A DNA stretch of 21,313 bases, from positions 1 through 21,313 of the forward strand of contig JAQGBZ010000669.1 of assembly GCA_034687125.1 (NCBI GenBank). Direction: 5' to 3'. Under the pieces are notes generated by a model. The model did no database searches. It saw only the letters and a program-made list of their open reading frames with translations, and was not told where the DNA came from. This document shows, in pieces, positions 8,841 to 21,173 of the stretch (within the stretch, counting starts at the first letter, position 1; each line of letters starts with the position of its first letter). Made by a program: the position numbers and the translations under genes. The stretch comes from Neelides folsomi. Taxonomy: Eukaryota > Arthropoda > Collembola > Neelipleona > Neelidae.

Positions 8841-8867
8841 CTGGCTTTCCGAATGCTAGCCGCTTAA
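8796..8867 (-). repeat. Right terminal inverted repeat of the 1-kb element
   Basis: It is the inverted partner of 7887-7958 with no gaps. It contains aaaaaccatggttttt (8806-8820), CCATGG at 8831 and ctggctttccgaat leading to the end near 8858. Confidence 0.85.
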
Positions 8868-11100
8868 CGATATATACAGGATATATATTCATACAAACTC
8901 TTGAGAGTTCTCATGGTAGTTATTAGTGTATCATATATAGATCATAAAATCAATCAAGTGAAGAAATCCGTCTTCTACATTTTTCATTTTTGCTTCAATT
9001 CCCCCATTTCTTACGCTCTGCTTTACACGATTTGAAGATTTTTCAATTATTTTTACCAACTCGGATAATTCTGGCTTTATTTATGATCATATATTTATAT
9101 AATCTTGGTTTAATAAATTTTTGTGAATTTAACATTTATGAAAACTTTATGTTAAATGTGCTACTGTTAAATAAACAGTCTCAATAATTTAATTATATTC
9201 CATTGGGAAATAAATCTTAATTTAAAGTTCAAAATTTCAAACAAACACAATCTAACTATTTCTTGTGGAAAAATTCAGAAATGGTTTGAGTAAGTTAAAT
9301 TACAACTATCCTACTTATACCATATTAATAATTGGTATATGCAATCATTCAATTTATTTCCCACTTGGTAGATAGCGTAAAACGAAAGAACTAAAAAAAA
9401 CTAAACTAAGAATATTTTTTATATCTGGCAATTCTGAGTTCTGACAAAGGCAAAGTTTTAAAGAATCTTTATGAATGATTCAATGACTTAGAATTTAGTT
9501 ATAGTTATAGAACAAAGAACAAACAATATTTCAAATGTTTCGACATTAAAGAATTCAATCAAAAAACAAAAGAAAGAAAACTCGTCAAAATCTCTCAACT
9601 TTTACCTTTCAATTGAAAAAGGAATTGATCAATCAAGACAGGAAGTTTAAAACACCAATTCGATGTTTCATTTTATCTCCAATTTCGGTAAAACAATGAC
9701 AATTACACTCTTGAGCAAACAACAATCATGTTTTTAAATTTTTGACAACTTTCAGGCTGCATTGGAATTCATCTCTAACTAGATAAGCTTAAGCATTAGG
9801 CAAAGTTTAGAGCTATCTGTATTTACTATATTTACTAAATCAGCTTTGTATTAAATTAAGGGTATTATATGATTATAAAAAATAACAAGTTTTGTATAAT
9901 TTTTTTAATTAGATGGGACTAATGTAGAGTAAAAGGAAATCATAAAATAACTTGGAAATTGAGTTATTATAAGTGATGTATTGAATCATTAATAACTTTT
10001 AAAAGATAATTAATTTGCGATAAGCAAATTCGTATTTACATATACATCATATTGTATATAATAAATTCGTAACTATGTACTATACATTATAAAATACATA
10101 TGCTGACATTTCTTATAACTGTTATAAAGGAAGATATTCCAAAACGAAAGGAATATGGAAATATTTTTTTCCATTTTAAAATAAATCATTGCCATATGCT
10201 TTTCCAGTTAGATTTTATAATACATAGAGAAGATGTGATGCATTCGGCATTTCTTTTGTTTGAATAATGTATTTACACATATTAAATATATTTGTGCTTA
10301 TACATATTATAGACTATACGAATGTATAACATATGAGTGGTATGATAAGTGATATGTGTACATACTATACATACATTGGACTTGGTATCGGACAATATTT
10401 GTTCAAGCATATATTAGTTATGTATTAAGATCTGCACCAGATGAAAGCTCTTTTTGTCTTTTTTGAATAAAAGATAAATCACTGGTATTGACGCATTTCT
10501 ATATTAACTACTTTTACTTAAGTAGGTATATGCAGAATATAAGACACTGTGGTATACACAGATCTACATTTATTATCATGGAGAATTCTCAAATTTATGG
10601 GAAATATCATTTTACTTTCTCAATTTACTTCAATATTAGATAGACAATATTGAATATGCTACAAGTAGGTAAACACTAAACACAAATCGTACTCGTATAA
10701 TGTAACGAGTATTTACATTTTAGATGCATATAAACATGAGTCCTTTCGTAGCTCTGCATAGTAGATATTATTCGCAGACAAAATTTATATTTTATTATCT
10801 TCTTTAACAATAATCACGATTTATATAAAGGAGAAGCAATTTTAGTGCAACAGTCTCTTGGGTTCCCGGACTACATTGATGTTTTTAAATTTTACATTCT
10901 CACAAATATTAAATTAGTATTTTAATAAAACTTGGTTTGGAAATTATACTTGAACCAAATCGAGTTTCTTAAAAATGCTTAATAAAATCATAAAATGACT
11001 ACTGTATAATATTATCTTATAGGATGAATATGTATAGTACATATAACATGGAACTGGATAGAATATCAATGATACGTAATATCTTGGATCTAAGGATAAG
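8868..11100. other. Gene-free AT-rich stretch
   Basis: No coding region, RNA gene or transposon end is recognised. The sequence is AT-rich with scattered TACATA/TATG tracts, for example around 10260-10380. The short frame at 8990-9187 shows no recognisable protein features. Confidence 0.6.
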
Positions 11101-12125
11101 TAGTGATAAAAGACCAAGTGTGAGATATCTCACGTAGGCTCATTTCCCAACATTTCCAACTTTTTTCCCTCAAGGAGGAAAAAACGATGAAAGTGAAAGC
11201 GGAAGAAATATGTGAACGTTGAGGAAGTCGAGAGGCCATTTACAATACTCCCTTTCTCACTTCCACCAAAATTCTCATTCTATAGTACATATACAAAAGT
11301 ATATAAGGATAATACATATAAATACTTATATAATATACATTATATATACATATAGGTTATATTTAAATGTATGGTCGTTCTATAGGGACCATAGTAAAAT
11401 GGCCAATGAGTTGCATTTATGTGGAGGATGAGTTTGAGTTCCCTTTAAGATGTCTCATCTGGTTAGTTGGTGTTCGGGCACATACACATTCATGTATACC
11501 CCCACATCAACATAATCCATTATAATAAAGAATCAGAGTTGCAATGAAGAAGTGGAGTTTCCTTTTTATCGTTTCCCTTCTCCCCAATTCTAAATAGCAC
11601 GAAATGGAGAATTGGATGTTGAGGGGAATCGTGGGATTTACCCGGGTTTTATTTCTTCAAACTCCCCAGTTTAAAGGAGGAGTGAATGTACATGGATGTA
11701 TTAGTAGGAATTAAGTTATTTACACTACTTTCTACAAGGGACCGGAGGAGGATGATGAGAAGATGACGCTTTGTTAAATAACTCACTTTGGCGTAAAAGC
11801 CGAGTCGATTCTTCGTTGAGCAGAGGTTGGGAGGGGGTCGTTAAGCACGTTAAGAATTTGTCCTTTAGTTACTCAAGTAATAGACGGGTCGTAAAGGGTT
11901 GAGTTTAGAGTTGGAGCTCTAATTGTATGAAGGTTCTGAGAGAGGAGATGATTTCCTATTTAACGACCCGTCTCGGCTTTTATCCTTCTAGCCAAATTTT
12001 CTTAAGACTCGATGAAAAAGGAGAAGAGAGGCAATTAAAGCTGTCTTTCACTTGTCACTTCTCGTTAAAAATTTCCCCAACTTTACAATTCTTCCAATTG
12101 AACAAAACTGCAATTTATTTATAAA
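11101..12125. other. GC-richer noncoding island, possible regulatory or upstream noncoding-exon region
   Basis: Relative to the flanks this kilobase is noticeably richer in G and in CpG-containing words, especially 11550-11990. No open frame resembles a protein. A 14-bp perfect palindrome gtgagatatctcac lies at 11120-11133, and an unusual set of mutually complementary segments lies at 11773-11982. A minus-strand GATAAAAG word at about 11977-11984 could act as a TATA-like element for transcription toward the receptor gene, but there is no supporting initiator or splice evidence. The function is unknown. Confidence 0.35.
11773..11982. repeat. Composite inverted-repeat cluster
   Basis: A short right-hand segment (11957-11982) is perfectly complementary, in inverted orientation, to four separate left-hand pieces: gttaaata (11773-11780), taaaagccgag (11794-11804), gggtcgttaa (11835-11844) and agacgggtcgt (11882-11892). 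Any of these could pair with it, so alternative hairpins with different loop sizes are possible. It might be a decayed transposon end, a regulatory RNA structure or clustered binding sites. Confidence 0.6.
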
Positions 12126-15040
12126 GTCCTCAATTACTGATACTGGTACGAATATTTGTACATATAAGTATTATCATGTGAAACATACCGAGAACAAATT
12201 GTTTAAAGCTAACTAATGGTTTATAACTAACATTATAAAATACCTCGTATCAAAAATAACAACTTCGTGTAACATATAAAAAGAATTAAAAATTGAAGGT
12301 TACTATCTTACTATTAATTATTTTGTGAATAGACGCTTACTTGGCATTCTTATTTTTCTTATTATAATTCAATTTTTTGAGAGTGTTAAAAAAACACATA
12401 ATGCAACAATGACATGAAATGCATCTCTATGTTAAATTATTTAATCGGTCGTTTATTACTTAAAATGGTCGTTAACTATGATGATGACAACTCGTGTAAA
12501 AAATTGATTGACATAATGATTATGAAAATTGTATGATTAATTTTCAAAGTTTATTACTTACTACATACAAATTATTTCAAACAGTTAAAATACAAATATA
12601 CCAATGTTACATACCTACATATTATGTGATGTAACATACCATAGATGTATTATTATAGCATTACATTGAATTTTAGGGATTTAGGCTTTACTTATATTTT
12701 ATCATTTTGAACCAACATCAATTCGCAATGTTGGATCAATTTGATAAAATTTGTATAAAGGCTTTGTGGTTGTATAGTACTTATAATGAATATATACTGC
12801 ATGTTTTATGCGAATTAAGGATAAATGGTAAGGGGATGGGAATAAAATGAAACTGCCAAACTGTTGAGATTTATTTTCTAAATTTCGAATTCCAAAGAAA
12901 TCGGGTAAAGTAATCCTATTATGGACAAACAGATTCATGTAACCAATATCAGAAGAAACAAATTGCTTGGGAGATAATCAGCTGAAAGAAACTTGAACAA
13001 CAGAGAGGAAATCAATTAGTGTTGAAAATAAATATAACAACTAAAGAAGTCTTTCCTACGGATTTCTTCCATTTGTCTCATCAATCAAATTTCCTCTGCA
13101 CGCTTGATGCCTTGCAAATAAAAGGATACAAAAATAGGAAAAAAAAGAATTGATTCAGCAATTCTTATAAATATCTCACACCTCAATTCACGCATTGGGA
13201 ACTATTATGAATTTTTGAAACAATTTTATATAGGATGATTTGTACCTTAGAAGTTGCCATGATTAAGAATGAAGGATTTGAAGCAGGGGGTGAAAAGTGT
13301 GAAGGTTTCAACTTTGCCCAAATTTATTTAATTTATTCGTTAATCGGATCCCGCTGAGGAGACCTGAAGACTCTTTTGACTTCTCGTGGTTTATTAGTGG
13401 AAATAGAACATGTGAAAATGCTTGAACTTAGAAAAGTTTAAGCTTCTGGTATTCTCAGAAGAGTTTTAACATTTTAATCCGATCATCCAAAGAGTCTCGT
13501 TTTTTTCCATCCATCTAATGTGACTTTTTATATCTCCTCATGGGCTCTCTGGGGACTTCCATGCAAATAGGAAACGGGAAATATTGAAACCTATAGAGTT
13601 CAACCGTTTTCCCATTCTCATCCTACTTATTGATTACGAGTCAAAAAGATTTATGGCTTTAGAATGATGTTAATTTCATTAAAAGTTGAGTTCATCTCCA
13701 GATCTTGCATAAAATATAGGCAGTATCTAAAACTAATATGTATGCATTACCTACACATTATAGAGAAATTATATGTATGTCGTATATCATCTATGTCATA
13801 TGTATGTAGATATACATAATATGTTACCTGTAATATGTAATACAATACTTTCTTGGTGTTTGTATAATTACTACATTTTAATTTTGCCCACGTTAATAAA
13901 TACATTTTTATATATCATATAAATACTAAAAGTAAGTATATGTAACAGTACTACAATTTGCGTGATGTTTGCCACAAGCGCAGTGTTCATAAGACCATGT
14001 ACTTATTTTTTAATAAATATAACACTATGTTACTATGTATTATGATATTATATATATACTTAGCTAGTTCTGATATACCTATGATATACCTATAGATATA
14101 GTATGTAACTCCCTATACACATTCATACTAATGTTGTTTAATATTGGCAAAATTGCATTTCCTTTATAACTTGGATTGTTACAGGCTCTCAGAAGCCTAA
14201 TACATATAACATATTAGATAGTATGTATACTTAAAGTTAATGATAGGTTTGTATATTACGGCGACAAAATTTAATTTCAGTCATTTAACTCTGTTTATGA
14301 GATATTTTCATAATATGTTGTTATGTTTGGGTGTTTCAGGGCTCTAATTCTTTTACCTGATGAAAGCTTTGCAAATTGATTGCACAATTTTTTTCATCCG
14401 CAATTGCCAGTCGTTGGATTGAATTAGTTTTATCTTTTACTTCCCTAGTTCCCGATCCACATTACGTGACATTACCTATCTGACTAGTACCGTATACTTA
14501 CATGTATGGTTCTCAGTACTTAAAGTGTCCAATCTTGTTTCAGACTTCGAACTAAACCTTTTGAACAAATTAAAAAGTCTTTCGAGTAATGTCTAAAACA
14601 TTTGCTTTAATGATCAAAGAATAGAATTGCACAAAAGGTCGGAGTTAAGATTTCAATTTTTTAATAAGTTAAAATATTGCTCATGTATTTGTATATAATT
14701 CTAAAAGATATTTAACTATTGTTACGACTTATGAAGTCGTAATTTCCCCATTTCAAAAATTGTCTTTTTTGCAGAATTCAATTTATTTAGAAATTTCAAG
14801 TCTCGATGTTAAAATTAAGTTTATTTGGTGAAATTACTAGTAAGTAAGAAATATTGATAAATGTTTCAATTTGTCCATTTACTTTCTGTCAAACATCCTA
14901 ATATTGATTCAGTTGAACTAAGCCCCATGATTAGTTGAATGGGATTGAAGACAAATGAAGGTGCTTGGATTGGTTTTTGCAATCCGAGATTTATCCTTTA
15001 ATTTCGAGCCAATGTAATGTGATAAGTCTTGAGAGTTTTG
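12126..15040. other. Gene-free AT-rich stretch
   Basis: No gene is recognised. A modestly GC-richer patch lies at about 13280-13640 without coding character. An 11-bp exact tandem duplication, gatatacctat twice, lies at 14072-14093. The minus-strand frame at 12702-12938 has no recognisable protein features. Confidence 0.55.
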
Positions 15041-15440
15041 TATAGGTGGAGAGTTTCAAGTCTCCAGAGACGAACATTCCCCTTTCATTTGACTCATCTG
15101 GTTTAAAGGTCTTCCTACATAATTTCTTTAACCTCTTTTCTCCCTTTCTCTAAAGAAACAAATCTGGAAAATCCTCTTGAGCTCCTTTTCAAACTTCCTT
15201 GATCGGGCCTTTAAATCGACCCAGGAAAATAAAAAAGGCATTCCCCACCGCAAACGCTTTAGACTTAATTAATTCGATCAAAAGAAACCAAGATAGAATG
15301 AAGCTAAATGACACAATCATTCTAAGGACTTCTTCCCAACGAGTTGGGAGAAAGTCGGAGCTTATAATTGCATTAAAGTGTAAGATTAATGGTGGGAGTT
15401 CACTCCCATTAAAACAATGTTGAAAGAAGTGGAGTGAAAA
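15041..15440. other. GC-richer noncoding patch with two tight snap-back palindromes
   Basis: Two sequences with 7-bp stems and 2-nt spacers lie 43 bp apart: tcccaac-ga-gttggga at 15334-15349 and tgggagt-tc-actccca at 15393-15408. Both carry a CCCA/TGGG core, so they may be two copies of a dimeric binding site. The plus-strand open frame across the patch (15199-15423) has no recognisable domain and is not called as a gene. Confidence 0.45.
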
Positions 15441-16907
15441 TGTATTTTAATGCCAAATGAAAATTTATTGCATGTAAATTGTTCCAGAGGTGATTAGTTG
15501 AATGTTTATTGTGGAAGATCCGCTTTAAGGATCGAGTATTTTTATTATCTTTTATAAGTACCTGTATGACACGAATCTTGGGAGAGATTTATTAAATTTC
15601 TCAAGAATTTTTATTGACCCCAAGCCCAATTTTATAGCTATGAATAAGAAATGAAGAGAAAAATATCCGACAAAGAGTTGTTTGGGCTTCTTCAAACATT
15701 CTGAATCTCGACAGTGTTTGAATCTTGGGTTAAGAAGAGAAGAAAAGATAGTAAGAGGAATTTCAATTCGACGATGCACATGAGCGTGTTTGCGAAAAAA
15801 GATTAAGGTTTCTCTCCACCATATAGACAATAAATGAATACTCATATACTACAAAAGTATCGTACATCCATGATGTTACAGTCATTTATACCTACAGGGA
15901 ATTACAACAAGAATCTTTTATTCCAAAAGCATAGACGTTGGATCTCTTTGTGCCAAGTGGATCTTTACATCTGACCTTTATGTCTCGTTCAAATAAGATC
16001 ACTCGAAATTGTCAAATATTTTTCCTTTTATTTAATTGAAATTTTACAGCTTTGACGACAAGGAATCTTGAGTTAGATAAGTACACTTGTAAAGAAAAAG
16101 AAATGATTGTTAAACCCTATATCTGGTTTATACAATTTGGATATGCGGACATTTATTTACATCTGTCTTTTTTCTACTAATATGCCTTTTTTCTGTGGAA
16201 ACTTTCTAGCACTTACAGACATACGAGGCGTACTTGACGTTTTTGTTCTTTGCCTGCTTGAGTTGTTTGGCACAACATTCGACGCTTATTTGTAATACCC
16301 TTTTTTGTAATTGAGAAGACATATGAGCAAATAAGCACACTATATACTCTACATATTACATGCAAGTATGTAGTAGTATTCAAAGGATACATTACATAAG
16401 TTCATATCAAAAGGGTATACCATAAACTTATGTATGTAATATTTATATTATGTATTTATGTCGATCATGAAAACTTGTATTTAATACGTCTGTGTAAGAT
16501 TATAATATACAAAACTTGTAATACATATATTTGATATCCCTAAAATTTGGATTTCCCATCAAAGGGAAATTTCATAAATTGGGGATTAAATTGATTCATC
16601 CTTTTTCTTATTCCTGTTCAAAGAGATCAAATTTTTATTTAAAATGGGGGTGAGAGAAAAACGAAATGGAAAACTTTTGATTCGCAACAACCTTTAAAAG
16701 AAAAATAGTTGAAATTGGAAACATAACTCTTTACAAGAGAAAAAAATGAATGATTCATAAAGAATTTCTAAGCATTAATGATAAGTATTAAATGCTTCGA
16801 CTTTATTAAAATCTCCAAACAAATCTATATTTAATCCATATCGCATTTAATTATAAATAAGATACAAGATACAAATGTTAGATATGCTATAGTATGTAGT
16901 TATTACT
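15441..16907. other. Gene-free AT-rich stretch
   Basis: No gene is recognised. The 97-codon minus-strand frame at 15552-15845 is the longest open frame in the window, but its translation shows no domain or motif I know and there are no splice or start signals to support it. A 7-bp stem, atttccc...gggaaat, lies near 16550-16571. Confidence 0.5.
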
Positions 16908-16953
16908 TACTCCCAATGATGAGTTCTTTACAAAGTTCGCTAGTTTAGCATCA
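16908..16953 (+). repeat. Left inverted repeat of the 184-bp MITE
   Basis: It pairs with 17046-17091. The two differences from its partner are at the g of caaagttcg and the a of tagcatca. Confidence 0.9.
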
Positions 16954-17045
16954 GGTAAGAATGATAACCAATCAGCGTTTGTTATTTTTTGGTGCGAAAT
17001 GCGAAGCCAATAGTTATTGAATATAATATAATGTATCCATTTACA

Positions 17046-17091
17046 TGACGCTAAACTAGCGAATTTTGTAAAGAACTCATCATTGGGAGTA
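17046..17091 (-). repeat. Right inverted repeat of the 184-bp MITE
   Basis: Inverted partner of 16908-16953, ending cattgggag followed by TA and a TATG tract. Confidence 0.9.
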
Positions 17092-20000
17092 TGTATGTAT
17101 ATACATTAGAATGTAAACAAAAGAGATTTGTTAAACGATGTTGAGTAAATGTCAATTTGTTCAATTAAATTTGTTATCTTTCATTTAAATGAATAATATA
17201 AAGACCATGAACTTGTTATGATTTATAATTGGATCGAATACATGTCAGAAATGACGCACGGTTTCATAAATGTAAATGTGCATTTATGTAGTTATCTATA
17301 AGCAACAGCAAAAGAGTAACGTCGAGATTTGTTCAATTTTTGCAACATTTAATGTCAATAGAATGGAATGGATTATGAATCTGTTGATTAAATACATGAA
17401 TTAATAACAGTTTAAAATTAGACCAAACAAAGAAATGAATTTATAGAGTCTCTATTAATGATATACTCTAATGTTAGATAAAATTCAAAGTTAGAGATTT
17501 AATTACACTATTAGTTTATGTAAAGAACTATAATATTTATTCAGTATCACATTGCTTGTTTTATTTCATAAAGTCACAATGAGAAAAAGAGAGGCTGACT
17601 TTGTTTCGGCGATATGAGAATTCTCAATAAATATCGATTTCACGATAATATTATGAAAGAAATCTCAAGTGAGTGGATTATGGAAGTTTCTTAACTTTTA
17701 TTCAAATTGGCAAAAGTTTGACTATTTAGCTAACGTTGTAAGGTATAAGGTAGGGAAGATGAAAATTGGGAAAGATTGAGAAAGTGAAAGGTCGTCGGAG
17801 CAAAGGTTGAGGTTTTCCCAAAGTTTGAAATGGGTTACTTTTCCAATATTAAACTATATTACGAGGACCAATGTTTTAATAAAAGATGTAATAATAAAGT
17901 CTACACAGTTAACTCGTATGGAGGGATATTAAAAACCAAATATTGGTTGACCTTTGTATGGGTTAAAAAGCTGAAATTGAATTCTGAACTTCTTTCGGAA
18001 GAATTCAATAAGAAAGTCAATAATGTTTCCACCCATTGTATGCAAACACCGAAGAGTATCTAATAGAGATGAGATTATCTATTGTATACATTCTCCTCGG
18101 ATTCAAGACTTCCTTGTAACAAAAAAAAGATTAAATAGATGAAAAATCAATGATGTACACGCATGCCGATTTCTCAACCGACAATTGAAAATTTCCATCA
18201 ATAAATTTATTCCCCTTTGGAACGATATTATTTAATGAAACGATTCTTACATCAGTAACTTTATTTTATATTTAAATCCAATTTTTGTGAAATTAAAGGC
18301 GCTAGGGAAAATTTACGCGCTTATAATTTTTGCCTCATTCGGAACTTACTCTTTAAACACGTAATATCTCGTTAAATAACATATTATTTAAGGAGTGCGT
18401 TCTTATTCTACTATAGGTATAGGAAATACTAATACTTACACTCCTTTATATTTTTGCTTCAAATGAATTTTTGCAATTTTTGCTTAATTTATAACCCAAT
18501 GTACATACCAAACCAATGCTGTATAAAGTGCCATATTTGTGGTTTTTGCGTATACTATATACTTACATATTAAAATATGTACCAAAGACTATATATCTTA
18601 CTAGGTATTTATGTAAAATTATGACTTAAACATATTTATTAGACCTATGTGTAAGTATGTAATATTTATATCTATGCTTTTACATATTTAGGCTCACTTT
18701 GGCCAAGTTATTAGAGTTAAATATGAATTCTTTACATTCCAAAGACTGAAATGTGACTCCGTTTCATTTAATGGGAAGAAAATATGAATAAAATGATTTT
18801 AATTAAACGGTTGGTGAAGCCGCAGTAGTCGAGATCACAAATGAAAATTCTTTAACTTATTTCAGCTCCAACCAAAGGTCAAAAGCGGAAAGACGTGCTG
18901 AACCTGGAAAAGTTACAGGAGAGACCTGAACCATAAAAATGTGAAAATCCAATAATATGCTAAACCTACTGTGAATTTTGTAAAGGCTTTAATCTTATCT
19001 GTAGGTCACGAAGTAAATCACAATAGGAATGGAAATACTTTTTTTGGAAACGCACAACACAGTGGTATTCATTATAAAAAAGTAAATTTTCAGTTTCTAA
19101 TCCAAATAAAAATCACAGATCATTTTTAGATTTAAACGCCCTATATTATTTAGTATATGATTTAAATCTGCAGTCTTAAAAAGCTTTTAAGTTCATATTA
19201 CATATTTATGTCCACCATTATATTATATAAATATAGTAATAGTTTAGCAACACAGAGAATGTATGGCATACATGAATATACTCTATGTATACATAATAAG
19301 TATTAAATAAGATTATTTAAAGTAAATGTGGATTTGGATGTTTATAATTTTATATAATAAAAGGGTCCATATCTTCAACCTGTCAGTCTATCACACTTTT
19401 CAACTTTCCACATATTGCCTTCTTATAAGTATGTAGCATACTTGCTTAACGTGTCATAAAAGGGAATGAAAAACGGTCCAGCTTTCTAAAAATCATTCTT
19501 AGGAATTGCGGAATTGCGAAGCGGAAGTGTTTTTCCCTTCAACAAAGCTCGACAACCGAGTGAAATGGGAGAGCTATCAGGACCATCAATTTACATAACT
19601 CCGTCCTTTGGAACAGGTGGGCAAAGGAGCCTATAGGATTTATAAGTCAAGAATGATAAATAGTTCTTTTGCTTTCAAGACCAACTCACTTAACGTTGAA
19701 GTCAGAATATGTGCTATAGCTGGAAATTTTGTTAAAATTGCATATTATGTAACATGCATTAAATATTTACAAGTTGGCACAGAGCGACATTAAACATCTC
19801 TCTTCGCCGCCCATGAAGTCTCGAATAATAAATTCAATTTTGAGTGAATGAATAATTATTTAAATACATACAGAGAATATATCTGTACTCTACACGTGTA
19901 TACATTACACACACTTAAATCACACTTCTTTTTAAATGTGCATACTTATTGTTAGTTAATATACTCTACTTACTTACTCTACTTTTAGTAAACCATTTAA

Positions 20001-21173
20001 TATAAATTCAAGAGCAAGAAAATTATTCATTATTCCTAAAGGTATGAAGTTGACCCGTCTTCTGTTCCACTTTTAACTTGAAATTTAAAAGGTCAAACTA
20101 TAATTTCACATGAGACATCAAATGTAATATTCAACTGCAAAAAACACACTTTCGGAAAAATATGAATTTTAGTATGAAAAATAAGCAATTAAGAATTTAA
20201 GGTTTTTTATCCGATTCAATTTATTTATTTTTAGCATAATTGCCATTTACAAATTTTGAAAAAGCAGTGATTAACTACATCCTATGTACCTATATATATG
20301 CTTAGGTAGCTATTTGTTAATAAGTATTTTTGACTTAAGGATATTGAATAAATATATTAGTTCATGATAAATAGACATGTAGGAAAGTTATACATATTAC
20401 AATATTACATGTTAAATCAATGTTAAATTAATTTCAGTAACAATTCTTAACAAATCACTTTCACTTTCTTATTTTTATTTCAAAAGTTTGAATAAAAGAT
20501 ATTTTAGATTTCTTCATTAAGGATTCTTTTCAAAAGATATCGTAAATATCTTTACAAATGTATAAAATTATTAATCATAACGTACATTTATTTATTGTTA
20601 GTTGGATATTTTATTAGGAAAGAACTTTTACTTTTAAATATAATCACAATATAAATATAAAGTTAGCCTGCATTACATTGCCTTACATTTAGAAATATAT
20701 AATATATAGCATTATAAAAGACGTCATGTTTAAGATCTTACATAAATACATATACGGAGTTTAGAGAGTTAAAGAATAAATATGATTTTTGTATAAAATG
20801 AAAGAATTTGATAATACGAAGCATTAAGCAAGAAGGAAAAAGAACTTATGTTACATTTAGTTAATAAAATGTATTTACCATTCTAACAAAAAGCAAGAGA
20901 ATTGTAGTTATATAAAAAGAACCTAGAAAAGGAACAATAATTACAAAGTAGTAATTGAAATGGAAATAACAAGATAAGTGCTTAATGCACAAATGCGAAA
21001 TTAATTGAATGTTAAGTAATCAGAAATAGAAAATGTAAATTCTACTTTACTTTTTTTTATTTCATCACTTTTAAAAGCATTAAAATAATTAAAGAATAGA
21101 TTAAGCTTAAAATTATTTGCAACCATTTTGGATTAAATTATTACTCATTGTTCCAGAAATAACAATTTACTTA
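17092..21173. other. Gene-free AT-rich stretch
   Basis: No coding region or RNA gene is recognised. Slightly GC-richer patches lie at about 17740-17830, 18290-18345 and 19440-19640, without motifs I can name. Short frames at 17830-18063 and 19608-19793 have no recognisable protein features, and the latter lacks an ATG at its first codon. TACATA/TATG tracts recur, for example at 18540-18680 and 19200-19290. Confidence 0.55.

Larger units (their letters stand above)
7887..8867. mobile_element. Non-autonomous DNA transposon (about 1 kb) with long inverted repeats, hAT-like ends
   Basis: The two ends form an ungapped inverted repeat of up to 72 bp (7887-7958 against 8796-8867). Counting by eye, 63 of the 72 positions are complementary. 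The most conserved part is ctag-n-attcggaaagccag followed by CCATGG-containing sequence and an aaaaaccatggttttt palindrome. Natural outer ends are TAGGATTCGG at 7896 and its partner CTA at 8858. The (C/T)AG-start is typical of hAT elements, but I could not find a matching 8-bp target duplication. A TTAA flanks both sides (7887 and 8864), as in piggyBac insertions, yet the three bases just inside do not match, so this may be chance. A GCTAG on both sides (7894, 8855) is a third possibility. The interior has no intact transposase. Confidence 0.82.
16908..17091. mobile_element. 184-bp MITE with 46-bp terminal inverted repeats
   Basis: The left arm 16908-16953 and right arm 17046-17091 are inverted complements with only 2 mismatches in 46 positions. 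Taking the outermost TA on each side (16908-16909 and 17090-17091) as a target duplication, the element begins ctcccaatgatgagttc and is 180 bp long with 44-bp inverted repeats. TA duplication and small size fit a Tc1/mariner-superfamily MITE. The near-identity of the arms suggests a recent insertion. The 92-bp interior, which contains accaatcagcg and an AT-rich tail, has no coding capacity. Confidence 0.88.

Noticed and set aside
7887..8867. Firm piggyBac assignment from the flanking TTAA pair
   Set aside because: TTAA is common in AT-rich DNA, and the three bases just inside it differ between the two ends. The inverted repeat is strong only from about 7894 inward, so the target duplication cannot be decided from one copy.
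15199..15423. 74-codon plus-strand frame, lysine/arginine-rich
   Set aside because: It has no known motif, and its end overlaps a snap-back palindrome. Nothing in the context supports translation.
15552..15845. 97-codon minus-strand open frame
   Set aside because: It is the longest frame in the window, but it shows no recognisable domain, no supporting start or splice context and no neighbouring coding exons. It is compatible with chance.
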